From Methylohalobius sp. (lineage in GTDB: Bacteria; Pseudomonadota; Gammaproteobacteria; Methylococcales; Methylothermaceae), in NCBI GenBank assembly GCA_026415315.1, contig JAOAHI010000013.1:1-51886 (forward strand): a DNA stretch of 51,886 nt, read 5' to 3'. Below the pieces are notes generated by a model, which worked only from the letters and a program-made list of their open reading frames with translations, was not told where the DNA came from and ran no database searches. The translations under genes and the position numbers were made by a program. Shown here in pieces: positions 26,001-37,456 of this stretch; the first letter of the stretch is position 1; each line of letters opens with the position of its first letter.

Positions 26001-26534
26001 TATGATCGCGCCCCGGACGGCAAACTCGCCGTGTTGCTCAACCTTAGGGACAGCCTGATAACCGGCTTGTTCAAGCTGGCGGCGGAAGGCGGCTAGATCC
26101 AAGCGATCTCCAGTTTTTAGGACTAGACTGTGGGTCAGTAAATACTGCCTAGGCGCTAGGCGCTGCATGAGCGTGGCGGCGGTGGTGATCAATACCCCGC
26201 TTTCAACTTTAGGCAGGTGCAGCAAAGCGTGCAGGCGTTGAGAGACGATCTCAGGCAAAGGAGAGAAAACGTCGTAAGGTAAGATTTCCCAGTCTGGAAA
26301 ATGCAACACCTGCCCCCGACCGCCCAGAAAGAAAGCAATCGCCTCCTCCATCTGTTGGGCGCTGTGGCTATCGTTAGTGACAACCACATACAAGCGCGGA
26401 GCGGTTTGAATTAAGCGGGCGATGGCCAAAGCCTCAGCAGCACCGGTCAAGCCGCGCCAGCTAAGCGGACAGTCGGCCCGGCTGGGGGCTGGAGGGGTAA
26501 AAAGCAATCCTATCGGCTGAGTTGAGTCATTCAT
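23075..26534 (-). pseudogene. mfd: Transcription-repair coupling factor Mfd, broken by one frameshift
   Basis: Two overlapping frames together form one Mfd of about 1150 residues, the normal length. The first (26534 to 25134) gives the UvrB-like N-terminal domains (about 443 matching residues, ending 'EQGPVVFR'). The second (25171 to 23075) gives the RNA polymerase interaction domain ('GAPVVHRNHGVGRYLGLKRL'), helicase motifs ('VCGDVGFGKTEVAMRAAFVA', 'VIVDEEHRFGVRQKEYLKRL', 'RGRVGRS') and the C-terminal TRCF domain. The sequence 'LALIPEALLWGERARQRR', which should follow 'VVFR', is in the second frame, so a one-base indel lies near 25195-25200. Both halves are well conserved, so a sequencing or assembly error, or a very recent mutation, is likelier than an old pseudogene. 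Mfd removes stalled RNA polymerase at DNA lesions and recruits UvrA. Confidence 0.92.
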
Positions 26535-26894
26535 TATCGATCCACTGCAAACATTTGGTATTTTTTAAACTGATCTCAATGAGGACTGAAAGCGCTCTTA
26601 GAAAGTCCAAATCAAATCGTTTGGTTTTGGCAAAATAAATTCCAGCCAATGCGCCTGTTGTGAAAATCTTTTAGTAAACTGCCCGTCAAAGCAATCATTT
26701 CAATCCTGTGATCGTGGCTCGTTTTAGATCATGTCTTTGCATTAAATAGTTGAGGTTTAATCTAAATGGTTTAAATGCTATTTAAGTAAGTCATGATTCA
26801 AAAAGTAGATAATATTTATAGATTGTGATTTAATTATTATATTGACCATAAAAAGGGGTTGGCTCTGTTTTGTTACCATTAATAGAGGAATAAT
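26535..26894. other. AT-rich gap upstream of the H-NS-like gene
   Basis: About 360 bases without a gene, with long A/T stretches especially at 26730-26890 (for example TTTAATTATTATATT). It separates the divergent mfd and H-NS-family genes and should contain both promoters; TTGACC at 26842 resembles a -35 but no good -10 follows. AT-rich, probably curved DNA is the kind H-NS proteins bind, so autoregulation is possible. A minus-strand frame (26778-27023) runs antisense to the H-NS gene and is not called. Confidence 0.5.
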
Positions 26895-27242
26895 TTGTCG
26901 GCTATGCAAATAGAAGCTCAGCTTAAACAACTCTCTTTCGAAGAGCTGCGTCGAGTGATTGAAGAAGCCCAACGCGCTCTTGAACTCAAACAAAAACAAA
27001 AGCGCGAGGAGGTAATCCGCCAAATTCGGGAATTAGCCGCGCAAGCAGGTCTTGAAGTTGAAGTTCGAGTTAAACCAAAGATGGAGACCAAACCTGTTCG
27101 CCGAGGTGCTAAACTTCCTCCGAAATATCGCCACCCGAACGATCCTGCCCTGACCTGGAGCGGGCGTGGGCAGATGCCCGCCTGGCTTAAAGACCTGGTT
27201 GCCCAGGGCCGCGATCGGGAAGAATTTCGCGTTCAAGGTTGA
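26895..27242 (+). CDS. H-NS family nucleoid-associated protein
   Basis: A 115-residue protein with the H-NS/StpA/BpH3 layout: an N-terminal helical oligomerisation part with heptad character (IEAQLKQLSFEELRRVIEEA, residues about 5-45), a basic linker (VKPKMETKPVRRGAK), and the C-terminal DNA-binding domain 'KYRHPNDPALTWSGRGQMPA' followed by WLKDLVAQGR. This domain binds the minor groove of AT-rich DNA, silencing foreign genes. The start is TTG at 26895, with AGAGGAA about seven bases upstream; the ATG at 26904 is the alternative. Its end is five bases from the convergent aguB. Confidence 0.92.
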   Translation: MSAMQIEAQLKQLSFEELRRVIEEAQRALELKQKQKREEVIRQIRELAAQAGLEVEVRVKPKMETKPVRRGAKLPPKYRHPNDPALTWSGRGQMPAWLKDLVAQGRDREEFRVQG

Positions 27243-27247
27243 TTTTT

Positions 27248-28132
27248 CTAGTCTAGAAAGCGCTGGGTCAGACCCGCATAGGCGTCGATACGCCGATCGC
27301 GCAGGAAGGGCCAGATCCGGCGCGTGTTCTCATTTCGCGGGCGCTCCAGGCAGGCAAGAAGCAATGTTTCTTCCTCTTCAGCCTGCGCCAACCATTCTCC
27401 TTGGGGACCAACGATGAAGCTATGGCCCCAAAACTGAATTCCTCCCGAGCTTGCGCTTGGATCTGGTTCCAGACCGATGCGATTGCAAGCCAAAACCGGC
27501 AGCCCGTTGGCGACCGCATGGGCGCGTTGAATGAGTTGCCAGGCTTCCAGTTGGCGGCGTTTTTCCGCCTCGTCGTCGAGAGGATTCCAGCCGATGGCGG
27601 TGGGATAAAGCAGCAGCTCTGCGCCAGCTAAAGCCATCAGACGCGCCGCTTCCGGAAACCATTGATCCCAGCACACCAGTACCCCAAGCTTGCCTAGACT
27701 GGTAGCGATGGGGCGGAAACCCAGATCGCCGGGCGTAAAGTAGAATTTTTCGTAATAACCCGGATCGTCGGGGATATGCATTTTGCGGTATTTGCCCACC
27801 AACTTACCGTCCTTATCTAGAACCACGGCAGTATTGTGGTAAAGGCCGGCGGCGCGCCTCTCAAACACAGAACCGACGATTACCAGCTGGCACTCTTTAG
27901 CCAAAGAGGCTAGAAATTCGGTAGTAGGGCCTGGAATCGGTTCGGCCAGATCAAAATTTGCGACGTTCTCCGTCTGGCAGAAGTAAGGTAAGGCATGCAG
28001 TTCCGGCAGAAGCACCAGCTGCGCCCCTGCGGCAGCAGCGTTGCGAACGGCTCGCGCGGAAATGGCCAGGCTCTCCTCCTTGGGGTTCGGGCACGGTTGC
28101 TGGACTAGAGCGACGTGTATGCGATCTTGCAT
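27248..28132 (-). CDS. aguB: N-carbamoylputrescine amidohydrolase
   Basis: A 294-residue carbon-nitrogen hydrolase of the nitrilase superfamily. The Glu-Lys-Cys triad is visible: Glu44 (LLPELHALPYF), Lys117 (GKYRKMHIPDDPGYYEKFYF) and Cys154 (LVCWDQWFPEAARL). These motifs, with the 'DDPGYYEKFYFTPGD' stretch, are those of AguB, which turns N-carbamoylputrescine into putrescine, CO2 and ammonia. It follows aguA after 13 bases, so the two complete agmatine-to-putrescine conversion. Confidence 0.93.
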   Translation of the reverse strand: MQDRIHVALVQQPCPNPKEESLAISARAVRNAAAAGAQLVLLPELHALPYFCQTENVANFDLAEPIPGPTTEFLASLAKECQLVIVGSVFERRAAGLYHNTAVVLDKDGKLVGKYRKMHIPDDPGYYEKFYFTPGDLGFRPIATSLGKLGVLVCWDQWFPEAARLMALAGAELLLYPTAIGWNPLDDEAEKRRQLEAWQLIQRAHAVANGLPVLACNRIGLEPDPSASSGGIQFWGHSFIVGPQGEWLAQAEEEETLLLACLERPRNENTRRIWPFLRDRRIDAYAGLTQRFLD

Positions 28133-28145
28133 ATTTTTTTATCCC

Positions 28146-29180
28146 TTAATGAATGCTAATGCCCTGAGGATACTGCATTGTCATACAATGCAAGCTGCCG
28201 TATTGATGGATCAGAGAACGCGCTGGAATGGCGACGATTTCCCTAGTAGGGAAGGCCAGCTTGAGACAGGCAAGCGCTTCGCTATCGGCAGGATCGTCGT
28301 ATATCGGGACGAGCACGGCGTCGTTAATAATCAGGAAATTGGCGTAAGAGGCTGGCAGCCTTCTGCCTTGGGGGTTGTAGATAGGCTTAGGCAACGGTAA
28401 GGCGATCAGACGGTAGGGTGACCCGTGCGGGGTTTGAAAGCTAGCCAGTTGATCAGCCATGGCCTGAAGAGGCTCGTAGTGAGGATCGCTGCGGTCAGCA
28501 CAGGCTTGATAGACAATTGTTGAAGGGGTGCAGAACCTGGCTAAGGTATCGATGTGGCCGTCTGTATCATCGCCTGCCAAATATCCGTGATCCAGCCACA
28601 AGAAGCGCTTAATGCCTAATTGCTCAGCCAGAATCGCTTCGGCCTGCTGTGGATCTGGATTGCGGTTTGGATTCTGCAGCGAGCTGCGGGTAGCGAGAAG
28701 AGTACCTAGACCGTCGGTTTCTAGGCTACCGCCCTCTACTACCCAGTTTACCTTACGGTACTGAGCTTGACCGAAAATGCCTTGTTGGTATAAAGACTGG
28801 CCAAGAGCGTCGTCCTCTTCGTAGGGGTATTTGCCACCCCAGCCGTTAAAGCGAAAATCAACCAGGCTGATGCGGTGATTCTGGCATACAGTCAAAGGCG
28901 CTGTGTCGCGCACCCAAATGTCGCGGTAACGGGCCTGAACAAAACGAATATTAGCTCTAATCTCGGAGTAATTGTTGAGTATCGTCTCGATCCGCAGTCG
29001 GTGGTTTGCGCTTTGGCACAGGATCACTACCTGTTGCTTCTGACTGATGGCGCTGACGGTCAAGGCGTAGGTATGCTCTACTGCATCGAGCCAAGGGCTG
29101 AAATCTCCCCCCAGCGGCGGCCAGGCTAGCAGGATAAAGGATTGCGGTGCCCATTCAGGCAGCAGGGTCATTGGTTCCAT
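28146..29180 (-). CDS. aguA: Agmatine deiminase
   Basis: A 344-residue enzyme of the peptidyl-arginine-deiminase type: opening 'LPEWAPQSFILLAWP', 'RYRDIWVRDTAPLTVCQNHR' with the substrate-binding Asp, 'NWVVEGGSLETDGLGTLLAT', 'GDDTDGHIDTLARF' with the catalytic His, and the C-terminal catalytic Cys332 (GSLHCMTMQYP). It hydrolyses agmatine to N-carbamoylputrescine. Its start overlaps the end of recN by 13 bases. No arginine decarboxylase gene is in the window, so the agmatine source is unknown. Confidence 0.94.
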   Translation of the reverse strand: MEPMTLLPEWAPQSFILLAWPPLGGDFSPWLDAVEHTYALTVSAISQKQQVVILCQSANHRLRIETILNNYSEIRANIRFVQARYRDIWVRDTAPLTVCQNHRISLVDFRFNGWGGKYPYEEDDALGQSLYQQGIFGQAQYRKVNWVVEGGSLETDGLGTLLATRSSLQNPNRNPDPQQAEAILAEQLGIKRFLWLDHGYLAGDDTDGHIDTLARFCTPSTIVYQACADRSDPHYEPLQAMADQLASFQTPHGSPYRLIALPLPKPIYNPQGRRLPASYANFLIINDAVLVPIYDDPADSEALACLKLAFPTREIVAIPARSLIHQYGSLHCMTMQYPQGISIH

Positions 29181-30835
29181 TGCAGCATCTCCTCAGCCGT
29201 ACAAAGGGTTTGCGCGGTAATTTTGACGCCCCCCAACATGCGGGCGATCTCGTGTTTGCGATCGGCCACCATCAGGGGATAAACCTGGGTTTCAGTCTCG
29301 CAGCCATCGGTGGTTTTGGTCACCAAATAGTGGTGATGGGCCTGGGCGGCTACTTGGGGTAAGTGGGTAACGCACAGCACTTGTCGATGGCGCCCTAACT
29401 CTCGGAGGTGGCGGCCGACGATTTCAGCTACCCCGCCCCCGATGCCAGAGTCCACCTCGTCGAAGATCAGGGTAGGGACAGCGCGGGCCTGGCTGCAAGC
29501 CACCTGGATAGCCAGGCTCAGGCGCGACAATTCTCCTCCCGAGGCCACTTTAGCCAAAGGCTTAAGAGGCAGGCCAGGATTGGTAGTAACCAAAAATTCC
29601 ACTCGATCTAGACCATCTGGGCGAGGTTCGGCCTCAGCGTCGGTGTGCACCTCGATCACTAAAGACCCATGGGGCATACCCAGCTTGCGTATGAGCTCGG
29701 TGATGCGCGCGGCTAGCTCCTCGGCGCTGGCCCGTCGGCGAGCGCTGAGTTCGGCGGCCATCTGCCGATAGCGGCTTTCTAATGTCTCTCGCTGACGCTC
29801 TAACTGCGCGATCTGCCCTTCCTGGCTAGTCAATTCGGCAAGTTCGGCGCGCATTTGGGCGAGACGCAGGCTTAGCTCCTCGGGGCGAACGCGGTGCTTG
29901 CGAGCTAGGTCGTGCAGCGTGCTCAGTTGCTCTTCCAGGCACTGGAGGCGGGCGGGATCGGATTCCAATTGACCGAGGAATTGGCGCAGGATGCTACCAG
30001 CTTCCTCGAGCTGGATCTGAGCGCTGCGGATCAGCTCAGCTACCTCGGTAAACTCTGGTGTTAAAGAGGCGATGGATTCTAGTTCCCGTGCGGCTTGCTC
30101 AACTTGATCGATGACAGCGGGATCGGCCTCATACAGCCGCTGTAGCTGCATCTGAGCACAGATGAGGATTTTGTCCAAGTTGGCCAGGCGAGTGTGCTCC
30201 GCAAGCAAGGCATGGAAATCCAACGCCTCCACTTTGGCTGCTTCTAGCTCCTGAATTTGAAAGCGCAAAAATTCCTCTTTCAGTGCCTGATCGCTGGCGT
30301 TTTGCCGTAGTTGCTGCAAGCGCTGGCAGACCGAGCGCCAGGTTTGGCAGAGCTCAGCCAGTTCTGTTAGAAGATCCTGGCAGCCAGCATGGGCGTCGAG
30401 TAGTTGGCGTCTGGCTGCCGCCTGACAAAGGCGCAGATGAGCGTGTTGGCCGTGGATTTCCACCAGATGTTGACCTAAAGCCAGCAGGGCTTCTAAGCTG
30501 ACCGGACGATCGTTGATGAACGCCCGATGGCGGCCTTTGTTGACCAGGCTGCGGCGGATCAAACAGACCTCACCGTTTTCTAAGTCGTTGTCTCTTAACC
30601 AGAGGCGGGCAGCATCAGCGTCGCGTAGATTAAACTCCAAGATAACCTCAGCCCGCTCGGCTCCGCTGCGTATTAAGTCGGCGTCAGCCCGCTCTCCTAG
30701 TCCTAATTCCAAAGCAGTAAGTAGAATGGATTTGCCGGCTCCCGTCTCCCCGGTCAGCGCGGTAAAACCACTTTCCCATTCCAAATCCAGCCGCTTGACG
30801 ACCGCCAGTTCGCGGATGCTCAATCCCGTCAGCAT
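29168..30835 (-). CDS. recN: DNA repair protein RecN
   Basis: A 555-residue SMC-like ATPase: Walker A 'GETGAGKSILLTALELGLGE' near residue 30, a long central coiled-coil region (about residues 150-370) and the C-terminal signature and Walker B region 'KVASGGELSRLSLAIQ' and 'TLIFDEVDSGIGGGVAEIVG'. RecN works in double-strand-break repair. It starts seven bases after nadK and overlaps aguA at its end, a compact minus-strand operon. The nadK-recN pairing is common in gammaproteobacteria. Confidence 0.96.
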   Translation of the reverse strand: MLTGLSIRELAVVKRLDLEWESGFTALTGETGAGKSILLTALELGLGERADADLIRSGAERAEVILEFNLRDADAARLWLRDNDLENGEVCLIRRSLVNKGRHRAFINDRPVSLEALLALGQHLVEIHGQHAHLRLCQAAARRQLLDAHAGCQDLLTELAELCQTWRSVCQRLQQLRQNASDQALKEEFLRFQIQELEAAKVEALDFHALLAEHTRLANLDKILICAQMQLQRLYEADPAVIDQVEQAARELESIASLTPEFTEVAELIRSAQIQLEEAGSILRQFLGQLESDPARLQCLEEQLSTLHDLARKHRVRPEELSLRLAQMRAELAELTSQEGQIAQLERQRETLESRYRQMAAELSARRRASAEELAARITELIRKLGMPHGSLVIEVHTDAEAEPRPDGLDRVEFLVTTNPGLPLKPLAKVASGGELSRLSLAIQVACSQARAVPTLIFDEVDSGIGGGVAEIVGRHLRELGRHRQVLCVTHLPQVAAQAHHHYLVTKTTDGCETETQVYPLMVADRKHEIARMLGGVKITAQTLCTAEEMLQWNQ

Positions 30836-30842
30836 GGCTATG

Positions 30843-31730
30843 TTAGCCGTTACTCCAGTTTAATTTGACCCGTAAAATTTCAAAAAAATCATAGTCGATT
30901 GGGTGCAGCAGCTTAAACGGCTTATCTGCTTTGCGGATGCGGATGTGATCGTCAAACCGGACATCGGGGATAGAGACGTTGTCGCAGGAGACTTCAGCGC
31001 GCATTTCCTTGGCCGTACCGAATGCGATTTCGACTTCGCTGGCTCCTGAGATGACGATGGGGCGATTGGTCAGAGTATGAGGATTGATCGGCACCAGCTC
31101 GATAGCGTCCAGGGTAGGATACAAAATCGGACCGCCTCCGGATAGCGCATAAGCGGTAGAACCGGTTGGCGTGGAGACGATCAGCCCATCGGCGCGCTGG
31201 GAGTTGAGAAAACGGCCGTTGATGTGAGTGATAATTTCGATCATGCTGGGGGTAATCCAACGGTGGACCACCACCTCGTTGACTGCCAACTCTTCGCGGA
31301 TGACTCGGCCGCCGCGCAGAATCTGGGCAACCAGTAAAATCCGCTCCTCAGCTAGATACCGGCCAGCTAAAATCTCATCTAGCTTGGCTAAAGCTTGTTC
31401 GGGAGAAATGTCCACTAAAAAACCGACCCGACCTAGGTTGATCCCAATCACCGGCGTGTCGAAGCGAGCAGATGCGCGTACCGCATTGAGCAGGGTGCCA
31501 TCGCCACCTACCGCGATCACCACGTCGCATTCTTCACCCAAGCTGTAAGCCGACCGCATGGCGTCCGATGGGGCTTCGAGCAATGGGTAACCGGTCTCTT
31601 CCAGCAGAACTCTAAACCCGGCGCGGTTCAAATGCTCATAAATCGCTTTTAGGGTAGGGCCAACCCGATCGGCGTGAGGTTTGGCGATGATGCCGATAAT
31701 CTTGAAACACCCTGTCACAGGACAGATCAA
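30843..31730 (-). CDS. nadK: NAD kinase
   Basis: A 295-residue ATP-NAD kinase with 'DVVIAVGGDGTLLNAVRASA' (GGDGT motif), 'IGINLGRVGFLVDISPEQAL', 'NEVVVHRW', and 'ADGLIVSTPTGSTAYALSGG' with the second glycine motif. It makes NADP from NAD. The start is a TTG at 31730 with AAGGA seven to eight bases upstream (reading the minus strand); the GTG four codons later is possible. It is divergent from hrcA across a 91-base gap that holds the CIRCE element. Confidence 0.95.
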   Translation of the reverse strand: MICPVTGCFKIIGIIAKPHADRVGPTLKAIYEHLNRAGFRVLLEETGYPLLEAPSDAMRSAYSLGEECDVVIAVGGDGTLLNAVRASARFDTPVIGINLGRVGFLVDISPEQALAKLDEILAGRYLAEERILLVAQILRGGRVIREELAVNEVVVHRWITPSMIEIITHINGRFLNSQRADGLIVSTPTGSTAYALSGGGPILYPTLDAIELVPINPHTLTNRPIVISGASEVEIAFGTAKEMRAEVSCDNVSIPDVRFDDHIRIRKADKPFKLLHPIDYDFFEILRVKLNWSNG

Positions 31731-31758
31731 AACTAAAATCCTTTATATTAATGATTTC

Positions 31759-31787
31759 TTGACAATGCATCCAGGGATTGCTAGTTT
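31759..31787 (+). promoter_or_regulatory. Predicted sigma-70 promoter of the hrcA-grpE-dnaK-dnaJ operon
   Basis: A perfect -35 TTGACA (31759-31764) is followed after 17 bases by a weak -10 TAGTTT (31782-31787). The CIRCE element begins inside this -10, so HrcA bound there would block transcription. Confidence 0.55.
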
Positions 31788-31812
31788 GGCACTCAAATAG
31801 GAAGAGTGCTAA
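31786..31812. promoter_or_regulatory. CIRCE element (HrcA operator)
   Basis: TTGGCACTC, nine bases, GAGTGCTAA. Against the consensus TTAGCACTC-N9-GAGTGCTAA there is a single change in the left arm. It sits 9 bases before the hrcA start, in the right place for HrcA feedback repression. Confidence 0.95.
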
Positions 31813-31821
31813 CAGTAAGTT

Positions 31822-32883
31822 ATGATAAGTCGATCACAACCTATAGAATTGACCGAACGCGCCCAGCATCTACTTAAGGTGCTGATCGAGCGCTACATTG
31901 AGGAGGGCCAGCCGGTGGGCTCGCGTACCTTAGCGCGGAACGCAGGTTTGAACTTAAGTCCGGCGACGGTACGTAATGTCATCGCCGATCTCGAAGAAAT
32001 GGGCCTGGTGACCTCGCCCCATACCTCCGCCGGGCGAGTGCCTACGGTTAAGGGATATCGCTTGTTTATCGATTCGTTGCTAAGCGTCAAGCCTTTGGAG
32101 CAAGCGTTGACCCAGAAGCTATGGGAGGATTTTAACGCTCAGGAAGACCCTCAGGAGTTGCTTAAGACGGCGTCGAGACTACTTTCCAGTCTCACCCACA
32201 TGGTTGGGGTGGTGACCTTGCCCAAGCGCCAACAGCTTGCTTTTCGCCATATTGAATTTCTACCCCTGTCGCAAGGACAAGTGCTGGTAATTCTCGTAAC
32301 CGAGGATCGCGAGGTTCACAACCGCATCATTCGTCCGAGCAGGCCGTTTACCTCCGCCCAGTTGCAGCAGGCAGCCAATTATTTAAATGTCCATCTCAAG
32401 GGAAAGCGTTTGACTGAATTGCGCATGGCTTTGTTTGACGAATTACAGCAGACTGGGGAGCAAATTAGCGCGGAGATCAAGTCAGTGCTCGAAATGGCCA
32501 AGTCAGTCCTGGAATTTGGGCCTGAAGAGGATTTTGTGCTCACTGGCCGGACCAACTTAATGGATTTCTCGGAATTGGCTGACCACGAGCGTTTGCGGTC
32601 TCTGTTTGAAGCGTTTGAGGAAAAGCGCAACTTGCTTCACCTTCTCGATCAATGCATAGAGGCCGAGGGTGTGCAGATATTCATCGGTGAGGAATCCGGT
32701 TATCAGCCCTTGGAGCAGTGCAGCCTAGTGACTCGAAGCTACGCGGTTGAGAACCGGGCTTTCGGAGTGTTAGGCGTGATTGGTCCGACCCGGATGCACT
32801 ATGAGAGCGTCATCCCGTTAGTCGACGTCACAGCCAAACTTTTAAGCCATGCCTTGAATCAGAAGCTGATGCCCCCATCTTGA
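31822..32883 (+). CDS. hrcA: Heat-inducible transcription repressor HrcA
   Basis: A 353-residue repressor with an N-terminal winged helix ('ERAQHLLKVLIERYIEEGQP', 'SPATVRNVIADLEEMGLVTS', 'HTSAGRVPTVKGYRLFID') and the GAF-like HrcA domain behind it. It binds CIRCE elements and loses activity when GroEL is titrated by unfolded protein. The gene lies directly behind a CIRCE site and leads the grpE-dnaK-dnaJ operon, so it represses itself and the DnaK machine. Presence of HrcA/CIRCE control is uncommon in enterics but usual in several other gammaproteobacterial lines. Confidence 0.97.
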   Translation: MISRSQPIELTERAQHLLKVLIERYIEEGQPVGSRTLARNAGLNLSPATVRNVIADLEEMGLVTSPHTSAGRVPTVKGYRLFIDSLLSVKPLEQALTQKLWEDFNAQEDPQELLKTASRLLSSLTHMVGVVTLPKRQQLAFRHIEFLPLSQGQVLVILVTEDREVHNRIIRPSRPFTSAQLQQAANYLNVHLKGKRLTELRMALFDELQQTGEQISAEIKSVLEMAKSVLEFGPEEDFVLTGRTNLMDFSELADHERLRSLFEAFEEKRNLLHLLDQCIEAEGVQIFIGEESGYQPLEQCSLVTRSYAVENRAFGVLGVIGPTRMHYESVIPLVDVTAKLLSHALNQKLMPPS

Positions 32884-32918
32884 TGGGAGTTTGTAGAGGA
32901 TTCTACCCAGGAGCAAGC

Positions 32919-33500
32919 ATGAGTGAGGATAAAGACGTTACCCAAGAGGAAATGACCGGTGGGGAGGGCCTGCCTGAGGCCACGGCAATCGAAGAGTCCG
33001 TAGAAGACCTCAAACACAAGCTGGCCGAAGTTCAACGCCAGGCGGAAGAAAATTGGGATAAATTCTTGCGTGCCCAGGCCGAGATGGAAAATTTGCGTCG
33101 GCGGATGGAGCGCGAACTGCAAAATGCGCACAAATACGCTTTCGAAAAGTTCGCTAAGGACCTGCTTTCGGTGGCGGACAGCTTGGAGTTGGGGCTTAAG
33201 GCGGCGCTGGAGACTGACGATCTAAGTAAAATCCGCGAAGGCATAGAGCTGACTCTAAAACAGCTTTTGACCGTGTTTGAACGATTCAATGTCCGCCCGC
33301 TCGATCCCATAGGCCAGAAATTTAATCCTGAATACCATCAGGCCATAGCGACCGAGGAAGTCGAAGGAGCTGAGCCCGACAGCGTGGTCAAAGTGTTCCA
33401 GAAGGGGTACTTTCTAGGCGATCGCATTCTCCGCCCAGCTCTGGTCGTAGTCGCCAGACCGCCTGCAGAGAGCAGCCCGCGCTTGGATGAACGGGCTTGA
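32919..33500 (+). CDS. grpE: Nucleotide exchange factor GrpE
   Basis: A 193-residue protein with an acidic N-terminus, a long coiled coil (about residues 28-85, including 'NWDKFLRAQAEMENLRRRME') and the C-terminal beta domain 'FNPEYHQAIATEEVEGAEPD' and 'FQKGYFLGDRILRPALVVVA'. It dimerises and drives ADP release from DnaK. The start is set at 32919, with AGGAG six bases upstream; the frame opens earlier inside hrcA but without family likeness. Confidence 0.96.
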   Translation: MSEDKDVTQEEMTGGEGLPEATAIEESVEDLKHKLAEVQRQAEENWDKFLRAQAEMENLRRRMERELQNAHKYAFEKFAKDLLSVADSLELGLKAALETDDLSKIREGIELTLKQLLTVFERFNVRPLDPIGQKFNPEYHQAIATEEVEGAEPDSVVKVFQKGYFLGDRILRPALVVVARPPAESSPRLDERA

Positions 33501-33568
33501 AAACTAGGTATTCAGCCCCATTTACACCTCAACGGGCGATAAGACAAAAAAGTATAGGAGATTAGGCA

Positions 33569-35485
33569 ATGGCAAAGATCATAGGTATCGATTTGGGTAC
33601 AACCAACTCGTGCATGGCGATCTTGGAGGGTGGCAAGGCGAAGGTTATCGAAAACGCCGAAGGGACCCGGACGACGCCGTCTATCGTCGCCTTCACCAAA
33701 GATGGTGAGGTCTTAGTAGGGCATCCGGCCAAGCGCCAGGCGATCACCAATCCGCATAACACCTTTTACGCTGTCAAGCGTCTGATCGGACGACGCTTCG
33801 ACGACCCAGTAGTGAAAAAGGACATGGACATGGTGCCGTACAAGATCGTCTCGGCGCCGAATGGCGATGCTTGGGTCGAGTCGCCAGCTTTAGGCAAAAA
33901 GCTGGCCCCGCCGGAGATCTCGGCGCGCGTGCTCAGGAAGCTAAAAGAGGATGCCGAGGCTTATCTAGGCGAGGAGGTCAAAGAGGCGGTTATCACCGTG
34001 CCGGCTTATTTTAACGATTCCCAGCGCCAAGCGACTAAGGACGCTGGCCGCATCGCTGGACTCGAAGTCAAGCGGATCATCAACGAACCGACCGCTGCGG
34101 CCCTGGCGTTTGGATTGGACAAACAGGGAGGGGAGCGCAAGATTGCAGTTTATGATTTAGGGGGAGGAACCTTCGACATCTCCATCATAGAGATGGCCGA
34201 GGTAGAGGGCGAACGTCAGTTCGAAGTGCTTTCCACTAACGGCGATACCTTCCTAGGCGGGGAGGACTTTGACAAGCGCATTATCGATTACTTGGTAGAT
34301 GAATTCAAAAAAGATACCGGCATCAACCTGCGCAACGATCCGTTGGCTCTTCAGAGGCTGAAAGAGGCCGCCGAGAAGGCTAAGATCGAACTGTCTTCGA
34401 CCCAACAGACCGAAATCAACCTGCCGTATATTACAGCCGATGCCACCGGTCCTAAGCACTTGAGCGTAAAGCTGACACGCGCCAAGCTCGAGGCCTTGAC
34501 CGAGGACTTGATCGAAAAAACCCGTCGTCCGTGTGAGATCGCGCTGCAAGACGCTGGGCTCACGCCGGCTGACATCGACGATGTCATTTTGGTGGGCGGC
34601 CAGACGCGGATGCCCAAAGTGCAGGAATTTGTCCGCCAGATCTTTGGCAAGGAGCCGCGTAAAGACGTCAACCCCGACGAGGCAGTGGCTCTGGGAGCAG
34701 CAATCCAGGCTGGAGTTCTGGGCGGCGAGGTGAAGGACGTTCTGTTGCTTGATGTAACGCCGCTGTCCTTAGGCATTGAGACCTTAGGTGGGGTAATGAC
34801 CAAGCTGATCGAGAAGAATACCACTATTCCCACCAAAGCGACGCAGATTTTCTCCACCGCTGAGGACAACCAGACGGCGGTGACGGTCCACGTGCTCCAG
34901 GGCGAGCGTGAGATGGCCAAGGACAACAAGTCCTTAGGCAAGTTCGATCTGACTGGGATTCCACCGGCGCCGCGTGGGGTGCCCCAGATCGAAGTGACGT
35001 TCGACATCGATGCCAACGGTATCCTTAACGTTTCAGCTAAGGACAAGGCGACGGGGCGGCAGCAGTCTATCGTCATCCGAGCCTCCAGCGGTCTGACCGA
35101 AGAGGAAATCCAGCGCATGATTCGCGACGCCGAACTCCATGCTGAGGAAGATCGCAAGTTCAAAGAACTGGTGACGGCGCGCAATGAGGCTGATGCCCTG
35201 ATTCACGCTACGCGCAAGAGCCTGGAAGAGCTGGGTGCCAAAGCGCCGGCGGCCGACAAGGAGCGGATTGAGGCTGTCATCCGCGAGCTGGAGGCGGCGA
35301 TGAAAGGGGACGATAAGGCGGCCATTCAGGCCAAGACGCGGCAATTGGCGGAGCTCTCAGGCAAGCTGGCGCAGCAGGTGTACAGCGCAGCCGGTCCGAC
35401 TGAAACGCAAAGCGAAACTGCCCGCGCCAGCGGTGAGGAAGTAGTCGATGCTGAGTTTGAGGAGGTCAAAGACGACAAGAAATAA
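33569..35485 (+). CDS. dnaK: Chaperone protein DnaK (Hsp70)
   Basis: A 638-residue Hsp70, beginning [20 protein letters not shown], with '[20 protein letters not shown]', '[18 protein letters not shown]', '[19 protein letters not shown]', '[17 protein letters not shown]' and the linker [19 protein letters not shown] into the substrate-binding domain. The end [16 protein letters not shown] matches the usual DnaK tail. AGGAG lies before the ATG. Third gene in the CIRCE-controlled operon. Confidence 0.99.
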   Translation: MAKIIGIDLGTTNSCMAILEGGKAKVIENAEGTRTTPSIVAFTKDGEVLVGHPAKRQAITNPHNTFYAVKRLIGRRFDDPVVKKDMDMVPYKIVSAPNGDAWVESPALGKKLAPPEISARVLRKLKEDAEAYLGEEVKEAVITVPAYFNDSQRQATKDAGRIAGLEVKRIINEPTAAALAFGLDKQGGERKIAVYDLGGGTFDISIIEMAEVEGERQFEVLSTNGDTFLGGEDFDKRIIDYLVDEFKKDTGINLRNDPLALQRLKEAAEKAKIELSSTQQTEINLPYITADATGPKHLSVKLTRAKLEALTEDLIEKTRRPCEIALQDAGLTPADIDDVILVGGQTRMPKVQEFVRQIFGKEPRKDVNPDEAVALGAAIQAGVLGGEVKDVLLLDVTPLSLGIETLGGVMTKLIEKNTTIPTKATQIFSTAEDNQTAVTVHVLQGEREMAKDNKSLGKFDLTGIPPAPRGVPQIEVTFDIDANGILNVSAKDKATGRQQSIVIRASSGLTEEEIQRMIRDAELHAEEDRKFKELVTARNEADALIHATRKSLEELGAKAPAADKERIEAVIRELEAAMKGDDKAAIQAKTRQLAELSGKLAQQVYSAAGPTETQSETARASGEEVVDAEFEEVKDDKK

Positions 35486-35517
35486 TAGCGCCGGCTTTTA
35501 AGTCCCCGCTTTGAACG

Positions 35518-37453
<1,936 letters not shown>

Positions 37454-37456
37454 TGA

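Noticed and set aside
26535-26894. Second origin-like region in the AT-rich gap before the H-NS gene
   Set aside because: No TTATNCACA box or near match seen there.
34351-35184. 277-residue minus-strand frame antisense to dnaK
   Set aside because: Shadow of dnaK; Ser/Arg-rich without domains.
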